Assembly: GCA_029266635.1 (NCBI GenBank)
Contig: JAQSWM010000001.1
Span: forward strand, 186,001 to 250,000
DNA from: Sphingobacteriaceae bacterium
GTDB taxonomy: Bacteria; Bacteroidota; Bacteroidia; Sphingobacteriales; Sphingobacteriaceae
DNA: 64,000 nt
Reading direction: 5' to 3'
Within the stretch, counting starts at the first letter, position 1. Every line of letters begins with the position of its first letter. Both the position numbers and the translations under genes were made by a program. The notes below the pieces were generated by a model. That model did no database searches, was not told where the DNA came from, and saw only the letters and a program-made list of their open reading frames with translations. This document shows positions 43,556 to 54,402 of the stretch, piece by piece.

Positions 43556-44787
43556 TCTATCTGGTGTATTAACAAACCAGCCAGGAATTTCGGTTCAAAC
43601 CATGTGGATTTTGGAGGCATCACCTCGCCAGCGTCTGCGACGGCAAAAAGCTGATCAATTGCAGTTGGAAAAAGAGTAAATGCAACATCAAATTCGCCTT
43701 TGTCGACCTTGACGGCGAGATCTTCGGGCGGAACATTTCCTCCCACGAAGCTCATCCTATCGTCTGTTCGTGGATTGCTGATTCCGAAAACAGGTTCGAA
43801 AATCCGGTCCTGAAGAATACTCACATCAAGCGTGTCAACGGGGTGCAACGACTGGTAAGTTTGTGACCTGGCTTTTAATAATTGCCATTTACCTTTAAAA
43901 TACATCCCAAACTCATGGATTTGTTGCGGTTTGCAGTCAATGGGCTGCTCTTCGAAGTCGAAATCCGGCGAAAGCCTTTGCAACAGCGATTCCACGCCCA
44001 ACTCTCCAACGCTCTTTACCAGCCGATTGAATTCAAGTATCCTTAACTGATCTGTAGCCATGTAAACACTGCTAAAAAAGTTGTATTCCTCGGTACCTCG
44101 ATGTTTCAGATTCAACTTCCGGCGTTCTATACCAGCCGTACAAGCTGCAGCCGCACGATGGTGGCCATCAGCAATGTAAGTCGCTTTCATATCTGCAAAC
44201 AAGGTTGTCAACTTTTCAACTTTGCTATTATCATCTATTTTCCAGAGGAGATGCCTGGCATTTGCCGCCATGAAGTCGAGCAGAGGCTTTGCATTTACAA
44301 CATCTGCTATTAGCTCTTCGACTGAATTATTTGGACGATAAGCGATAAGTACCGGATTAGCATCTATGCCGGTTTGCTGAAGATATTCGATCAGGTTTTT
44401 CTCTCTTTCAGCACGGGTGAGCTCGTGTTTCTTGACAGTATTATTGAGATAATCGTCGATGGATGTAAGTGTCCATAGCCCGGTTTGGCTCACTCCCGCC
44501 CGCTCAATTCGGTAAACATAAATTGCAGGCTTATCATCTTTAACTAAAACCCCACGTTCCAAAAATTCATCAAAGTTTTCATTGATCTTCTTGTATGCCA
44601 GTTCCTTTTTAGACCCTCGCAGATATGGATTCTCCACATCGGGAACCAGCATATTTGCGTACGATACGGGATTTTCCTTCACAATAACTTTCGCGTCCCG
44701 GATGGTCAGGGTTTCCAAAGGCAGCACTACCTCAGCGGCAAATTCTGCTGCAGGATGAATTCCAACAAAGGATTTAATAGTGGGCAT
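43552..44787 (-). CDS. DUF1015 family protein next to serine biosynthesis genes
   Basis: 411 residues spanning the whole DUF1015 domain: 'NPVSYANMLVPDVENPYLRGSKKELAYKKINENFDEF', 'ADGHHRAAAACT' (near residue 205), 'NRLVKSVGEL' and 'FTLFPTAIDQLFAVADAGEVMPPKSTWFEPKFLAGLLIH'. The DGHHR motif resembles the catalytic loop of ParB/sulfiredoxin-fold phosphotransferases, some of which act on serine. It lies downstream of serA and serC, with a terminator between; serB is not in the window. A role in serine or phosphoserine metabolism is inference from context. Confidence 0.85.
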   Translation of the reverse strand: MPTIKSFVGIHPAAEFAAEVVLPLETLTIRDAKVIVKENPVSYANMLVPDVENPYLRGSKKELAYKKINENFDEFLERGVLVKDDKPAIYVYRIERAGVSQTGLWTLTSIDDYLNNTVKKHELTRAEREKNLIEYLQQTGIDANPVLIAYRPNNSVEELIADVVNAKPLLDFMAANARHLLWKIDDNSKVEKLTTLFADMKATYIADGHHRAAAACTAGIERRKLNLKHRGTEEYNFFSSVYMATDQLRILEFNRLVKSVGELGVESLLQRLSPDFDFEEQPIDCKPQQIHEFGMYFKGKWQLLKARSQTYQSLHPVDTLDVSILQDRIFEPVFGISNPRTDDRMSFVGGNVPPEDLAVKVDKGEFDVAFTLFPTAIDQLFAVADAGEVMPPKSTWFEPKFLAGLLIHQID

Positions 44788-44850
44788 AGTTCAGCAATGT
44801 ATGCAATAACAAGTATTGAATGCAATTGTTAAACCCAAAAGCCATTAACG

Positions 44851-44885
44851 AAAAAAGCACAGGAACCGAAGTTCCTGTGCTTTTT
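44851..44885. terminator. Bidirectional terminator between serA and DUF1015
   Basis: A perfect 10-bp stem GCACAGGAAC / GTTCCTGTGC with loop CGAA, flanked by six A and five T. It lies 20 bases after the serA stop and would also stop readthrough on the plus strand. Confidence 0.9.
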
Positions 44886-44905
44886 CATATTCGAATTTCG
44901 TCAGC

Positions 44906-45856
44906 CTATTTGTTGAAGAAATCTATAATTAAGTTGGCAAGCTCCACGCCTATCCGCTCCTGAGCTTCGTTGGTTGCGGCGCCAATGTGCGGGGTCAAAG
45001 AGATTCTTGGATGAGTTAGTATCTCGGCACGTGGAGTTGGTTCATTATCGAAAACATCCAGACCTGCAAAACTTACTTTCCCAGAATTCAGGGCTTCAAC
45101 CAAAGCGAGCTCATCGATAGTGCCTCCGCGGGAGCAGTTCACAATCCCTACGCCCTTTTTCATCAAATCAAACTCTTCTTTTCCTAATATCGGCTTTGCC
45201 GCGAATGGAGTGTGAAGGCTGATGAAATCTGCCTGTTCGATCAACTCAACAAAGGTCGCCTGCTTTACGGGAAGCTTGATGCTTGCGCCACCGGCAAAAG
45301 ATAGTTCAAGCTCAGACGGCACATCCGTAAGATCGTAAGCCAGAACATTCATGCCCAGGCTCAAAGCAACTTTAGCAGTTTCCCTGCCAATGCGCCCAAA
45401 ACCCACAATCCCAATGGTTTTGCCCCTAAGCTCAACACCCTTGGCATAAGCCTTTTTCAGGTCGTTGAATTTAGAACCTCCTTCCACAGGCATTTTGCGG
45501 TTAGCATCCAATAAAAATCGCACACCTGCAAACAGATGAGCAAATACCAATTCGGCAACAGAAAGCGATGAAGATTCCGGAGTGTTGACAACTGCGAGCC
45601 CTTTTTCGCGGGCGTATTCAACATCGATGTTATCCATTCCCACGCCGCCGCGACCAATTAATTTCAGGCTTGGAGTAGCATCAATAAGGTCTTTGCGCAC
45701 CTTAGTTGCACTTCTAACGGTGATTGCGTCGTAATTCTTAAGTTCTGTTGCAAGCTGATCTTGCGGGATATTCTGAGTATCTACCTGAAAACCTGCTTTT
45801 TCAAGCATTTCTTTGCCTACCGGATCAATTCCGTCGTTAGCGAGAATTTTTATCAT
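44906..45856 (-). CDS. serA: D-3-phosphoglycerate dehydrogenase (short form)
   Basis: 316 residues. D-isomer 2-hydroxyacid dehydrogenase with the NAD site '[28 protein letters not shown]', catalytic Arg/Glu/His in '[14 protein letters not shown]' and '[19 protein letters not shown]', and substrate loop '[33 protein letters not shown]'. The C-terminal ACT regulatory domain of long SerA forms is missing, so feedback by serine through ACT is unlikely. Assigned to serine synthesis because serC is directly upstream (75-base gap). Confidence 0.9.
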   Translation of the reverse strand: MIKILANDGIDPVGKEMLEKAGFQVDTQNIPQDQLATELKNYDAITVRSATKVRKDLIDATPSLKLIGRGGVGMDNIDVEYAREKGLAVVNTPESSSLSVAELVFAHLFAGVRFLLDANRKMPVEGGSKFNDLKKAYAKGVELRGKTIGIVGFGRIGRETAKVALSLGMNVLAYDLTDVPSELELSFAGGASIKLPVKQATFVELIEQADFISLHTPFAAKPILGKEEFDLMKKGVGIVNCSRGGTIDELALVEALNSGKVSFAGLDVFDNEPTPRAEILTHPRISLTPHIGAATNEAQERIGVELANLIIDFFNK

Positions 45857-45931
45857 TTGTACCTGATGAGAATTGAAGTCACGAAGGTTCGCTCCGCGAC
45901 TGCTTGTTAATTAATGTTGTAAGAAATACGT

Positions 45932-47002
45932 TTATCCTTTTTGCTGATCTGCAAAATCCCGCATAGCGTCTATCAGCACATGCACGCTTGTAATAGGAAG
46001 TGCATTGTAAATAGATGCCCTAAAGCCGCCAACGCTCCTGTGCCCCTTCAATCCAACAATATCTCTGTCTTCCACAAACTTCAGGAATGGCTTTTCAAGT
46101 TCTGGATTCTCCATCACAAAGCACACATTCATGCGGGAGCGATCTTCCACCTTGCAAGTACCTTTGAACAGCGGATTGCGGTCTATCTCCTCATATAAAG
46201 CACGTGCTTTCGCGATGTTTTCTTTCTCCAACTCAGCAACTCCACCCTTGGACTTTACCCAGCGCAGGTTCAGCATTGCCACATAGATGGCAAATACCGG
46301 CGGTGTGTTATACATCGAACCACCGTCAATCTGAACTTTGTAGTCAAGCATTGATGGGATTTTACGATCCACTTTCCCTAATAAGTCGTCTTTTACTATT
46401 GCGATTGTCAAACCCGCCGGACCGATATTTTTCTGAGCCCCGGCGTAGATCAAACCAAAGTCTGCGACATTGATTTGGCGGCTGAGGATGTCGGAAGACA
46501 TGTCACACACCAACGGAACCGAACTTTTCGGAAACGCATGAATCTCGGTACCGTAAATTGTATTGTTAGAGGTTACATGCAGATAAGCTGAATCGGCGGG
46601 CACCTCGAAATCTTTGGGGATGTATGTGTAATTGGCTTCTTTAGAAGATGCAACCACATTTACATTGCCAAACAATTTGGCTTCTTTGATTGCTTTGCTC
46701 GCCCAAACGCCTGAATCCAGGTACGCAGCAGTCTTGTCGCTGCCGAGTAAATTCTGAGGCACCATAGAAAATTGAAGGCTCGCTCCGCCTTGCAACAGAA
46801 CAACAGAATATCCTTCCGGCACGCCCATCAACTCCTTGATCAAACGCACAGTTTCGTCTACAACAGCCTCGAACTCCGACGTACGATGCGATATCTCAAG
46901 AATAGACAAACCTGTTCCGTTGAAATCCAGTACAGCCTGAGCGGCTTGTTTAAAAACTTCCTGTGGCAGGATACATGGTCCTGCGCCGTAATTGTGTTTC
47001 AT
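45932..47002 (-). CDS. serC: Phosphoserine aminotransferase
   Basis: I start at the ATG at 47000-47002, giving the conserved N-terminus [17 protein letters not shown]; an in-frame ATG 24 bases upstream would add eight non-conserved residues. 356 residues, class V aminotransferase. PLP Lys is in '[22 protein letters not shown]'. Other marks: '[20 protein letters not shown]', '[19 protein letters not shown]', '[17 protein letters not shown]' and '[20 protein letters not shown]'. It makes 3-phosphoserine from 3-phosphohydroxypyruvate. Confidence 0.97.
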   Translation of the reverse strand: MKHNYGAGPCILPQEVFKQAAQAVLDFNGTGLSILEISHRTSEFEAVVDETVRLIKELMGVPEGYSVVLLQGGASLQFSMVPQNLLGSDKTAAYLDSGVWASKAIKEAKLFGNVNVVASSKEANYTYIPKDFEVPADSAYLHVTSNNTIYGTEIHAFPKSSVPLVCDMSSDILSRQINVADFGLIYAGAQKNIGPAGLTIAIVKDDLLGKVDRKIPSMLDYKVQIDGGSMYNTPPVFAIYVAMLNLRWVKSKGGVAELEKENIAKARALYEEIDRNPLFKGTCKVEDRSRMNVCFVMENPELEKPFLKFVEDRDIVGLKGHRSVGGFRASIYNALPITSVHVLIDAMRDFADQQKG

Positions 47003-47051
47003 GTATTGATTATATTGATAAGCCAAAATTAGAAGAATTATATTTATAACA

Positions 47052-49481
47052 CTATTTGTTTTTCAATTTTGCAATAATTTTAAAATTAAGCTGACGGGAT
47101 GTTAAATAATTGGGTATTGCGTACTGGTTGTTGTCAACATCTTTTATCCACAAATATGATACCGTGTTGTTGATGTTGAGCAGATTAAACACCTCGGTAT
47201 ACGCAATTACATTGTGAAAGTATTTTTTCAAAAAGGCAGGCTTGTGAGCGCATTCAGGATCCAGAAAATCTTTAGAAAAACCAATATCGACCCTTTTGTA
47301 GGCTGGAATTTTAAACACGTCCCGGTAACGCTCAGCATCGGGTGGACTGGCAGGTAAGGCTGAGCCAAACAGCACATTCAGGTGCACTTTATACGTGGGG
47401 CTTTTCAGCAGCTTATCCTGGAAAAAAATTGAAAAGTTCACCCGTTGATCTGTTGGCCGCTTCAAATATCCGGGCTCAACCCGAAGCACATTTCCTGAAG
47501 CATCTTTTTGCAGATAAAAATCATCTTTGATGTCTTCCTCTGTTTTCATTAAAGATAGCCTGAAAGAAGATGTGAGCCCCTGCACAAACTCGCCGCTCAC
47601 GCTAAAATCAGCACCCGCAGCGTAGCCTTTCGCCTCCTGATCAGAATAATACCGGATGCGTAAGTTCTCGATATTGTACGGAGTTAATTTATCGAGTTTC
47701 TTGTAATACAATTCCGAAGTGAACTTCAGGGATGTGCCCAGCCCAGTAAAGGCGTAATCAGCTCCCGTGAGGAAATGAAGTGAACGCTGGGCTCTCGCCG
47801 AAGGGTTCAAGGATCCATCAATATTGCGCAGTTCGCGATAAAACGGCGGCTGGTTGTAAGACCCGGCGGAGAAGCGCAGGGCAAGGTTTTCTTTGCTGGC
47901 TGGGCGATACAAAAGGCTCACACGCGGGCTCACCAGGAATTCGCTGGTGTATGAATTATAACTACTCCGCACCCCAGCTAACATCGAAAGTAGCTGCGAG
48001 AATTCATATGTACTTTGCACATAAGCCGTCACCTTATTCATTGTGACGTTGTTATCCGCATTCACCACATCGTTAAACACCAACGGACCAGGATTATTCG
48101 GCAATGTGTAACCCGCAGAATCACTCAACGAATATTCATGTAATTTATCTACGATAGCTGAGCGTTCCAGCCTTGTGCCAAATTGCAAATAAGAATGTTT
48201 TTGTTGCAGATAGCCCCTCAGTTCTGTGCTGTACAATGTTGCGTTAAGACTATTTCGGGCGTGGTCCGTGTAAGAGCCAATGCCGCGGTTCGTTTTCGCC
48301 TCGCCAAAGCCCGGCACTTTTTGGACTTCTGAAAAAATGTAGGAGCCGTTTATGTCAAAAGTTTCCTGTTCAAAAGCATCAAAAACAGAGCTGATCCATT
48401 TGATATTAAAACGATCAGATGCTTTGTACAGAAAGGTCAGTGCGGCCATGCTGGTCTGGTAGCGGTCGGCTTCGCTGCCTTCGTAATCTACATCGAGCTG
48501 CAGGACTTTTTCTTGTGTACCGAAAGTAGTTTGCCGGCTTTCGGGCGTTAGCCCAAAACGGCTCAGGTTATATCCCGCCAATGCGGAAAAACTAAGTTTC
48601 GGATTAATCTGCAGTCCGTACAAAGCCTGGAAATCATAAAAGTGCGGACGGTAAGTGCCTTTGGTCTCCTGCGATTTAAGAATATTCTGATTCGCTTTAT
48701 CGCGGATGCCCAGCAAATAATATCCTTTCCTGTTGTTTGTGGGAGATTTCACTGAGGCCGATAAGCCGAGCAAGCCTCCGCTGATAACTGTTTCCATTGT
48801 GTCGGGCTGCGCATAGCGGACATCAAGCACCGAGGAAAGCTTATCACCATACTTTGCTTCAAATCCGCCCGCCGAAAAGCTCACTCGGCTAGTCAGCTCG
48901 GGATTTATAAAACTCAATCCTTCCTGCTGGCCATTGCGCACCAGTAAAGGGCGATAAATTTCGATATCATTGATGTATACCAGGTTTTCATCAAAATTGC
49001 CGCCCCGCACAGAGTATTGAGAACTTAACTCGTTATTGGATGAAACCCCCGGGAGGGTTTTCAAGATCGATTCAAAGTTCCCCGAAACAGTTGGAAAATC
49101 TCTCAGCAGCGCAGGATTGATCGACGCCGCACTACTTACACGGTTACTATTTGCATCCACCTTCACATCGTCAAGCGAACGTACATCCCTCGCAAGCACC
49201 ACATCCTGCCTGAAGATTTGCCCCTGCTCAAAGTGAACTTCAAATGTCCTGCTAAGGTATCCTGTCGATGAAAAGGAAATTTTTAGGTTTCGGGAACTTG
49301 TGGGAATGGAATAATAGCCGGATTTGTCGCTCTGCGAAACAGATTTGGAGTTTTGTATTTTAACAGTAACTCCCTCCAGAGGCTCACCAAGTTCATTCTT
49401 GATTATTCCTGTTATACTGCGGTTCTGGGCTACAGCGATGCCGCCAACAAACACCAGTATAAGCAGCAAGAAATATCTCAT
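47052..49481 (-). CDS. TonB-dependent outer-membrane receptor
   Basis: 809 residues. Signal peptide [19 protein letters not shown]; carboxypeptidase-regulatory-like (CarboxypepD_reg) domain ('[25 protein letters not shown]'); plug ('[89 protein letters not shown]'); and a 22-strand-type barrel ending '[12 protein letters not shown]'. It has no SusD-like partner, so it is not a glycan SusCD pair; its ligand is unknown. The start is 6 bases from the end of rpe. Confidence 0.92.
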   Translation of the reverse strand: MRYFLLLILVFVGGIAVAQNRSITGIIKNELGEPLEGVTVKIQNSKSVSQSDKSGYYSIPTSSRNLKISFSSTGYLSRTFEVHFEQGQIFRQDVVLARDVRSLDDVKVDANSNRVSSAASINPALLRDFPTVSGNFESILKTLPGVSSNNELSSQYSVRGGNFDENLVYINDIEIYRPLLVRNGQQEGLSFINPELTSRVSFSAGGFEAKYGDKLSSVLDVRYAQPDTMETVISGGLLGLSASVKSPTNNRKGYYLLGIRDKANQNILKSQETKGTYRPHFYDFQALYGLQINPKLSFSALAGYNLSRFGLTPESRQTTFGTQEKVLQLDVDYEGSEADRYQTSMAALTFLYKASDRFNIKWISSVFDAFEQETFDINGSYIFSEVQKVPGFGEAKTNRGIGSYTDHARNSLNATLYSTELRGYLQQKHSYLQFGTRLERSAIVDKLHEYSLSDSAGYTLPNNPGPLVFNDVVNADNNVTMNKVTAYVQSTYEFSQLLSMLAGVRSSYNSYTSEFLVSPRVSLLYRPASKENLALRFSAGSYNQPPFYRELRNIDGSLNPSARAQRSLHFLTGADYAFTGLGTSLKFTSELYYKKLDKLTPYNIENLRIRYYSDQEAKGYAAGADFSVSGEFVQGLTSSFRLSLMKTEEDIKDDFYLQKDASGNVLRVEPGYLKRPTDQRVNFSIFFQDKLLKSPTYKVHLNVLFGSALPASPPDAERYRDVFKIPAYKRVDIGFSKDFLDPECAHKPAFLKKYFHNVIAYTEVFNLLNINNTVSYLWIKDVDNNQYAIPNYLTSRQLNFKIIAKLKNK

Positions 49482-49487
49482 GAACGA

Positions 49488-50159
49488 TTAAGCTTGAAAT
49501 ACCTCAGGAGAAGTGCGCTTTAATTCTGCTATCGCGTCCGTTGGGTTTGCGTGAGAGAAGACGGAGTTTCCAGCCACCAGCACGTTTGCACCAGCTTTTA
49601 AAAGCGCCTGCGAATTCTTGCTGCTGATGCCACCATCAACTTCAATAAACAAAGAATCATTTTTGCCTGCAGCGAGAGCCTTGAGTTTGCGAATTTTAGA
49701 ATACGTATTCTCAATAAATTGCTGTCCGCCGAAGCCCGGATTTACCGACATGATCAGCACCAAATCAAGCTCATGGATAATATCTTCCAGCACGCTGACC
49801 GGAGTGTGCGGATTTAGCGAAACCCCTGCCTTACATCCCGCCTGCTTTATAGCCGTAATTGTGCTGTGGAGGTGGGTACAGGCTTCATAGTGTACTGTAA
49901 TCACATCAGCACCTGCATCCTTGAACTGCTTAATGTAGCGCTCAGGATTTACGATCATCAGGTGTACGTCCAAGGGCTTTTTGGCATGTTTGGCTATGGC
50001 CTGAAGAACAGGAAATCCGAAAGAGATATTAGGCACGAAGACACCATCCATAATGTCCACATGAATCCAGTCAGCTTCGCTGTTGTTAATCATTTCAACG
50101 TCTTGGCGAAGGTTGGCAAAATCTGCCGATAAGACCGACGGGGCAATCAGGTGCTTCAT
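49488..50159 (-). CDS. rpe: Ribulose-phosphate 3-epimerase
   Basis: 223 residues, TIM barrel. 'IAPSVLSADFANLRQDVEMIN', 'DWIHVDIMDGVFVPNISFGFPVL', 'LDVHLMIVNPERYI', 'ALIMSVNPGFGGQQFI'-like text ('VLIMSVNPGFGGQQFI') and 'IEVDGGIS' include the metal His and Asp residues. It interconverts ribulose-5-P and xylulose-5-P. Followed by the TonB receptor gene after 6 bases and divergent from the TMEM175-like gene. Confidence 0.97.
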   Translation of the reverse strand: MKHLIAPSVLSADFANLRQDVEMINNSEADWIHVDIMDGVFVPNISFGFPVLQAIAKHAKKPLDVHLMIVNPERYIKQFKDAGADVITVHYEACTHLHSTITAIKQAGCKAGVSLNPHTPVSVLEDIIHELDLVLIMSVNPGFGGQQFIENTYSKIRKLKALAAGKNDSLFIEVDGGISSKNSQALLKAGANVLVAGNSVFSHANPTDAIAELKRTSPEVFQA

Positions 50160-50231
50160 GTCTCAAATATAGAATTTTTGCAGTTTGCCGGACCAGCTAA
50201 ACTGTTAGTGAATTGTGGTATCTTGGCTCTA

Positions 50232-50813
50232 ATGAATAAAAATCGTCTGGAGGCTTTTAGCGATGGCGTAATAGCTATTATAATCACCATTATGGTGTTG
50301 GAACTGAAAGTTCCTCATAGTTCAGCAATTGCAGACCTCCGCCCGCTTATTCCTGTAATCCTAAGCTATGTGATCAGCTTTATCTATGTTGGCATTTACT
50401 GGAACAACCATCATCATATGCTTCAGGCGGTTACAAATATCAACGGCCGCATCCTCTGGGCTAATTCACATCTGCTTTTCTGGCTCTCGCTTGTGCCCTT
50501 TGTAACCGCATGGATGGGCGAAAATCATTTCGACATCTGGCCAGTGGCATGTTACGGCTTTGTACTTTTGATGAATGCCGTCGCCTATACCATACTTTTA
50601 AAAACCCTGGTGAACTATCATGGAAAAGAATCAACTCTTGCTAAAGCAGTTGGCTCAGACGGTAAGGGCAAGATCTCGCTGGTGCTCTATTGCACAGGTA
50701 TTGCAACGGCCTTTATTAATGAATGGATCAGCCTGGCTCTGTACATACTCGTGGCGATCATTTGGATAGTACCAGACAAACGGATTGAAACCAAGCTTGC
50801 ACACAAAGATTAG
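50232..50813 (+). CDS. TMEM175-family (DUF1211) potassium channel-like protein
   Basis: I start at the ATG at 50232 (MNKNRLEAFSDGVIAI); a start 81 bases upstream would overlap rpe. 193 residues, six membrane segments, with the family motif 'RLEAFSDGVIAIIITIMVLELK' in helix 1 and 'ILSYVISFIYVGIYWNNHHHML' in helix 3. Bacterial homologues form tetrameric, potassium-selective, weakly gated leak channels. Its stop overlaps the stop of the convergent lipoprotein gene by 4 bases. Confidence 0.88.
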   Translation: MNKNRLEAFSDGVIAIIITIMVLELKVPHSSAIADLRPLIPVILSYVISFIYVGIYWNNHHHMLQAVTNINGRILWANSHLLFWLSLVPFVTAWMGENHFDIWPVACYGFVLLMNAVAYTILLKTLVNYHGKESTLAKAVGSDGKGKISLVLYCTGIATAFINEWISLALYILVAIIWIVPDKRIETKLAHKD

Positions 50814-51577
50814 TCGGACTGTTTCCCTCCCACGTTCACCACAATGCCAAAGCTCAAAACAGAGTTTCCGGCTGTAAGAAACTCTCGCTTTTTTAAGCCA
50901 AAGTTGCTCCCGCTTGTGTATTGTAACTGAACGGCAGGAAAAATTCTATAGCGGGTGAAGAAGACCGGCTCCAGGAAAATATTGTCTTCTGTTGGCTGAG
51001 CGATGCCGTTGCGTGTAAAGTCTTTCATGTTTACATAGCTGATCCGCAGTGCTGTTCCATAACTGATGGGGAAAGTCTTGCCAAACAGCTTAAAGTCCCC
51101 CTTATCCTTTGAACTATAGTTTACCTGTGCAAACCATTTTCCGAACTTAGCTTCCTGCCTGTCGGATGTTATCCCAGCTGAAGTTTCATTGCGAAAAGTG
51201 CGGTCACTGTTGCCACTGCCAAAGCCTGTGTATACTTCAAGAATGCGGTTGTTCTCTGCACCAAAAGTTGTAAAGTATCCGGCGCCCGTTTCAAGCAGGT
51301 TATGTTTAAAATCCTTATTCTTTCGCTCACTGTTCATGATTGAGCCGTTCAGCAAGATTCCAATATGATCGGCAACGGCATAGGCACTATTAAAGCTGGT
51401 GTTGCCTTTTAGGGTGATGTGGGCATCGGCATTCAATTCTCCTTTTGCACTCAGCATGGGTGTGTTGGGCACGTTGGGGATGTAGGCGGACGAGCAGGCG
51501 GATAAGAAAAACATCCCGCCAAGGGCTGCAAAGATGTTTATAAAAGCTTTAGATAGAATAAGTGAATGGTTGAACAT
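50810..51577 (-). CDS. Putative outer-membrane beta-barrel lipoprotein, unknown function
   Basis: 255 residues, no named family recognised. The N-terminus (AFINIFAALGGMFFLSACSS) is a lipoprotein signal with Cys28. After it come alternating beta-strand patterns ('LETGAGYFTTFGAENNRILEVYTGFGSG', 'WFAQVNYSSKDKGDFKLFGKT', 'LEPVFFTRYRIFPAVQLQYTSGSN') ending in a strand 'NSVLSFGIVVNVGG', typical of a small outer-membrane barrel. Transcribed alone. Confidence 0.65.
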   Translation of the reverse strand: MFNHSLILSKAFINIFAALGGMFFLSACSSAYIPNVPNTPMLSAKGELNADAHITLKGNTSFNSAYAVADHIGILLNGSIMNSERKNKDFKHNLLETGAGYFTTFGAENNRILEVYTGFGSGNSDRTFRNETSAGITSDRQEAKFGKWFAQVNYSSKDKGDFKLFGKTFPISYGTALRISYVNMKDFTRNGIAQPTEDNIFLEPVFFTRYRIFPAVQLQYTSGSNFGLKKREFLTAGNSVLSFGIVVNVGGKQSD

Positions 51578-51671
51578 AGATAAAGTGAACGCATTAGAAT
51601 TGGCAATATTCTCATGCGAAATAAGGAAGCGCCGGAAAAATAACTAACATGTCTTGAAAAAACGCGACAAC

Positions 51672-51702
51672 AAAAAAGGCTGCCTCTTCAGGCAGCCTTT
51701 TT
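51672..51702. terminator. Terminator after pnp
   Basis: GGCTGCC, loop TCTTCA, GGCAGCC, flanked by six A on the left and five T on the right, 2 bases after the pnp stop. Usable in both directions; for pnp the A-run supplies the U tail. Confidence 0.92.
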
Positions 51703-51704
51703 GA

Positions 51705-53852
51705 TTATCCAGCAGTTTCTTCTTTCTTTTCTTCCGGGCGTGGAGGCCGTGGAAGAAGAGCTTTTCTCGAAAGCTTGAATTTACCTTGTTTGTCGATATC
51801 GAGAAGTTTCACCCGCACTTCATCACCAACCTGGAAGATACCGTCCATAGTCTCGTAACGTTTCCAGTCGATTTCTGAAATGTGAAGCAATCCATCTTTG
51901 CCAGGCATAATCTCAACGAAAGCACCAAACGGCATAATTGACTTAACCTTACCTTCGTAGATTTCGCCAACTTCCGGCTTAGCAGCGATGGCTTTGATAC
52001 GCCCAACAGCTTTGTCAATAGCGTCTTTGTTATCAGCAAATATCTCAACGATACCCTGGTTATCTTTTTCTTCGATAGAAATAGTAGCGCCAGTTTCACG
52101 CTGCATTTCCTGAATGATTTTTCCACCTGGCCCGATAACCGCACCAATGTATTCTTTATCGATTCTAAGTGTAACGATCCGTGGAGCGTGTGGTTTGTAA
52201 TCTTCACGAGGCTGAGAAATGGTTTTCTTCATCTCATTCAGGATGTGCAAACGTGCTTCTTTAGCTTGCTCTAATGCTGCAGTTAACACTTCCCAACGCA
52301 AACCATTAATCTTCAAGTCCATCTGGCAAGCCACAATACCTTTTTCAGTACCTGTAACTTTGAAGTCCATATCGCCCAAGTGATCTTCGTCTCCAAGGAT
52401 GTCGCTAAGGATGGCGTATTTACCATTTTCAGGATTTGTGATCAAGCCCATCGCGATACCAGAAACCGGAGATTTGATCTTAATACCGGCATCCATCAGT
52501 GCTAGCGTTCCGGCACAAACCGTTGCCATAGATGATGAACCGTTTGATTCCAAAATATCGGATACTATACGGATGGTGTATGGGTTTTCTTCAGGAAGCA
52601 CTTTCTTCAATGAGCGCATAGCCAGGTTACCGTGACCAATCTCGCGACGGCCGGCACCCCGGTTAGGGCGAACCTCGCCAGTTGAGAAACCAGGGAAGTT
52701 ATAGTGTAAAAGAAATTTATTGTATCCGTTGATGAAAGCACCATCAATCATCTGCTCATCGCTTTTAGCGCCGAGGGTAACAGAAGTCAAAGATTGTGTT
52801 TCGCCACGTGTAAATACTGCCGAACCGTGAGCTGCTGGCAAATAGCCAACTTCACTCCAGATAGGGCGCACAGTCCGTACATCGCGACCATCCAAACGCA
52901 TTCCTTCGTCTAATACAAGATTACGGATTGCATCGTACTGCACATCATGGAAATATTTTTTAGATAAGAATCCGGTTACGTCATCAATACCTTCACCTAA
53001 AGAAGCGATGAAGTCCATCAAAATCTCACCGAACTTATTGCCACGCTCATGCTTAGGCAACTGAGACTTAGCTACAGCATAGACTTTATCGTAAGTTGCT
53101 GCAAAAACTTTATCTCTTAGTTCAGGATTGCTTTCCTCGTGGCTGTACTCACGTTTTGTAGTTTTGCCAACCATCTCAGCCAGCTCTTTTTGAGCCTGAA
53201 CCTGTATTTTGATAGCATTGTGAGCAAACTCGATAGCTTCCACCATTTCAGCTTCAGATATCTCACTGCACTCTCCTTCAACCATTCCGATGTCATTTGC
53301 AGATCCGGCAACGATGAACTCCAAAGTAGCACGCTCTAAATCGCTTCTTAACGGGTTAATCACTAATTGTCCGTCAATTTTCGCCACACGCACTTCAGAT
53401 ATTGGGCCGTTGAACGGGATATCAGAAACTGCAAGAGCAGCAGATGCAGCTAATCCCGCAAGGCTATCCGGCATAATATCTTTGTCAGCCGAGATCAGAG
53501 AGATCATCACCTGGGTATCTGAATGATAATCTTCAGGGAACATTGGGCGTAGCGCACGATCAACCAGGCGGGAGATTAAAACCTCGTAATCTGATAAACG
53601 TGCCTCGCGGCGTAGAAATCCTCCGGGAATGCGGCCTGTAGCAGCGTATTTCTCCTGATAATCTACAGATAATGGCAAAAAGTCTGTTCCCGGCTTTGCG
53701 CCAATAGATGATACAACAGTTGCAAGCAACATTGTATCGCCCATTTTTACTACTACAGAACCATCGGCTTGTTTGGCCAGTTTGCCTGTCTCGATCTCGA
53801 TCATACGGCCATCGCCCTGATCAAATGTTTTTTTAATTGCGTTATAACTCAT
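51705..53852 (-). CDS. pnp: Polyribonucleotide nucleotidyltransferase (PNPase)
   Basis: I start at the ATG at 53850-53852 ([31 protein letters not shown]), not the ATG 39 bases upstream. 715 residues: two RNase PH domains ('[12 protein letters not shown]', '[15 protein letters not shown]', '[11 protein letters not shown]'-like text reading '[17 protein letters not shown]', '[21 protein letters not shown]', '[15 protein letters not shown]'), a KH domain ('[21 protein letters not shown]') and an S1 domain ('[29 protein letters not shown]'). Phosphorolytic 3'-5' RNA decay. Downstream of rpsO, the widely conserved rpsO-pnp order. Confidence 0.98.
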   Translation of the reverse strand: MSYNAIKKTFDQGDGRMIEIETGKLAKQADGSVVVKMGDTMLLATVVSSIGAKPGTDFLPLSVDYQEKYAATGRIPGGFLRREARLSDYEVLISRLVDRALRPMFPEDYHSDTQVMISLISADKDIMPDSLAGLAASAALAVSDIPFNGPISEVRVAKIDGQLVINPLRSDLERATLEFIVAGSANDIGMVEGECSEISEAEMVEAIEFAHNAIKIQVQAQKELAEMVGKTTKREYSHEESNPELRDKVFAATYDKVYAVAKSQLPKHERGNKFGEILMDFIASLGEGIDDVTGFLSKKYFHDVQYDAIRNLVLDEGMRLDGRDVRTVRPIWSEVGYLPAAHGSAVFTRGETQSLTSVTLGAKSDEQMIDGAFINGYNKFLLHYNFPGFSTGEVRPNRGAGRREIGHGNLAMRSLKKVLPEENPYTIRIVSDILESNGSSSMATVCAGTLALMDAGIKIKSPVSGIAMGLITNPENGKYAILSDILGDEDHLGDMDFKVTGTEKGIVACQMDLKINGLRWEVLTAALEQAKEARLHILNEMKKTISQPREDYKPHAPRIVTLRIDKEYIGAVIGPGGKIIQEMQRETGATISIEEKDNQGIVEIFADNKDAIDKAVGRIKAIAAKPEVGEIYEGKVKSIMPFGAFVEIMPGKDGLLHISEIDWKRYETMDGIFQVGDEVRVKLLDIDKQGKFKLSRKALLPRPPRPEEKKEETAG

Positions 53853-53922
53853 GTTTATTTGATATTGATGCGCTTTTCCTCTTTTGAGCACATCGTGTTT
53901 TATGTGGTGTTGTTTTTAATGC

Positions 53923-53957
53923 AAAAATAAAAAGCCACCCCGAGAATTGAGATGGCT
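53923..53957 (-). terminator. Partial terminator between rpsO and pnp
   Basis: On the minus strand AGCCATC pairs with GGTGGCT (7 bp, one G:U) and is followed by TTTTTATTTTT. It lies 21 bases after the rpsO stop and would attenuate readthrough into pnp. Confidence 0.65.
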
Positions 53958-53977
53958 TTTTTGTGCTTTGTTCAGAT

Positions 53978-54256
53978 CTATTTAATTATATCTCTTAACT
54001 CTAAAGCTTTGATGATTGCACGATAACGGTTGATATCTTTTTTGTAAAGATACGCCAGTATCGCACGGCGCTTACCAACAAGTTTTTGAAGAGATAATTG
54101 CGTAGAAAAATCTTTCTTGTTCTTTTTCAAATGCCCGGTTAAATGAGCAATACGAGAAGTAAATAATGCTACCTGTCCTTCTGCAGAGCCTGTGTCGGTT
54201 GCACTTTTGCCATGTTTGGCGAAAATGTCTTGTTTGTACTCAGTACTTAAATACAT
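53978..54256 (-). CDS. rpsO: 30S ribosomal protein S15
   Basis: 92 residues, full length. 'DTGSAEGQVALFTSRIAHLTGHLKKNKKDFSTQLSLQKLVGKRRAILAYLYKKDINRYRAII' is the S15 helical core that binds 16S rRNA. Followed by a hairpin and pnp. Confidence 0.98.
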   Translation of the reverse strand: MYLSTEYKQDIFAKHGKSATDTGSAEGQVALFTSRIAHLTGHLKKNKKDFSTQLSLQKLVGKRRAILAYLYKKDINRYRAIIKALELRDIIK

Positions 54257-54345
54257 TACTTGAATAATATTAAAGCGTAAAAAATTTGTTAATTGGCTGC
54301 AAAGATAGGGTTTGCCAACCAGTTGTGCAAGCTGAGCAATAACAA

Positions 54346-54381
54346 TTCAGCCCCGAGCTTTATCACAAACCCGGGGCTGAA
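54346..54381 (-). terminator. Hairpin terminator after the FKBP gene
   Basis: A 9-bp perfect stem TTCAGCCCC / GGGGCTGAA with an 18-nt loop, 21 bases after the FKBP stop. The U tail on the minus strand is weak (TTGTTATT), so termination may be partial. Confidence 0.6.
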
Positions 54382-54402
54382 AAATTATCTGAGGCTCTAC
54401 GA

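Noticed and set aside
47052-49481. SusC of a polysaccharide utilisation locus
   Set aside because: No SusD-like gene, glycoside hydrolase or hybrid two-component regulator is adjacent, and the length (809 residues) is short for SusC.
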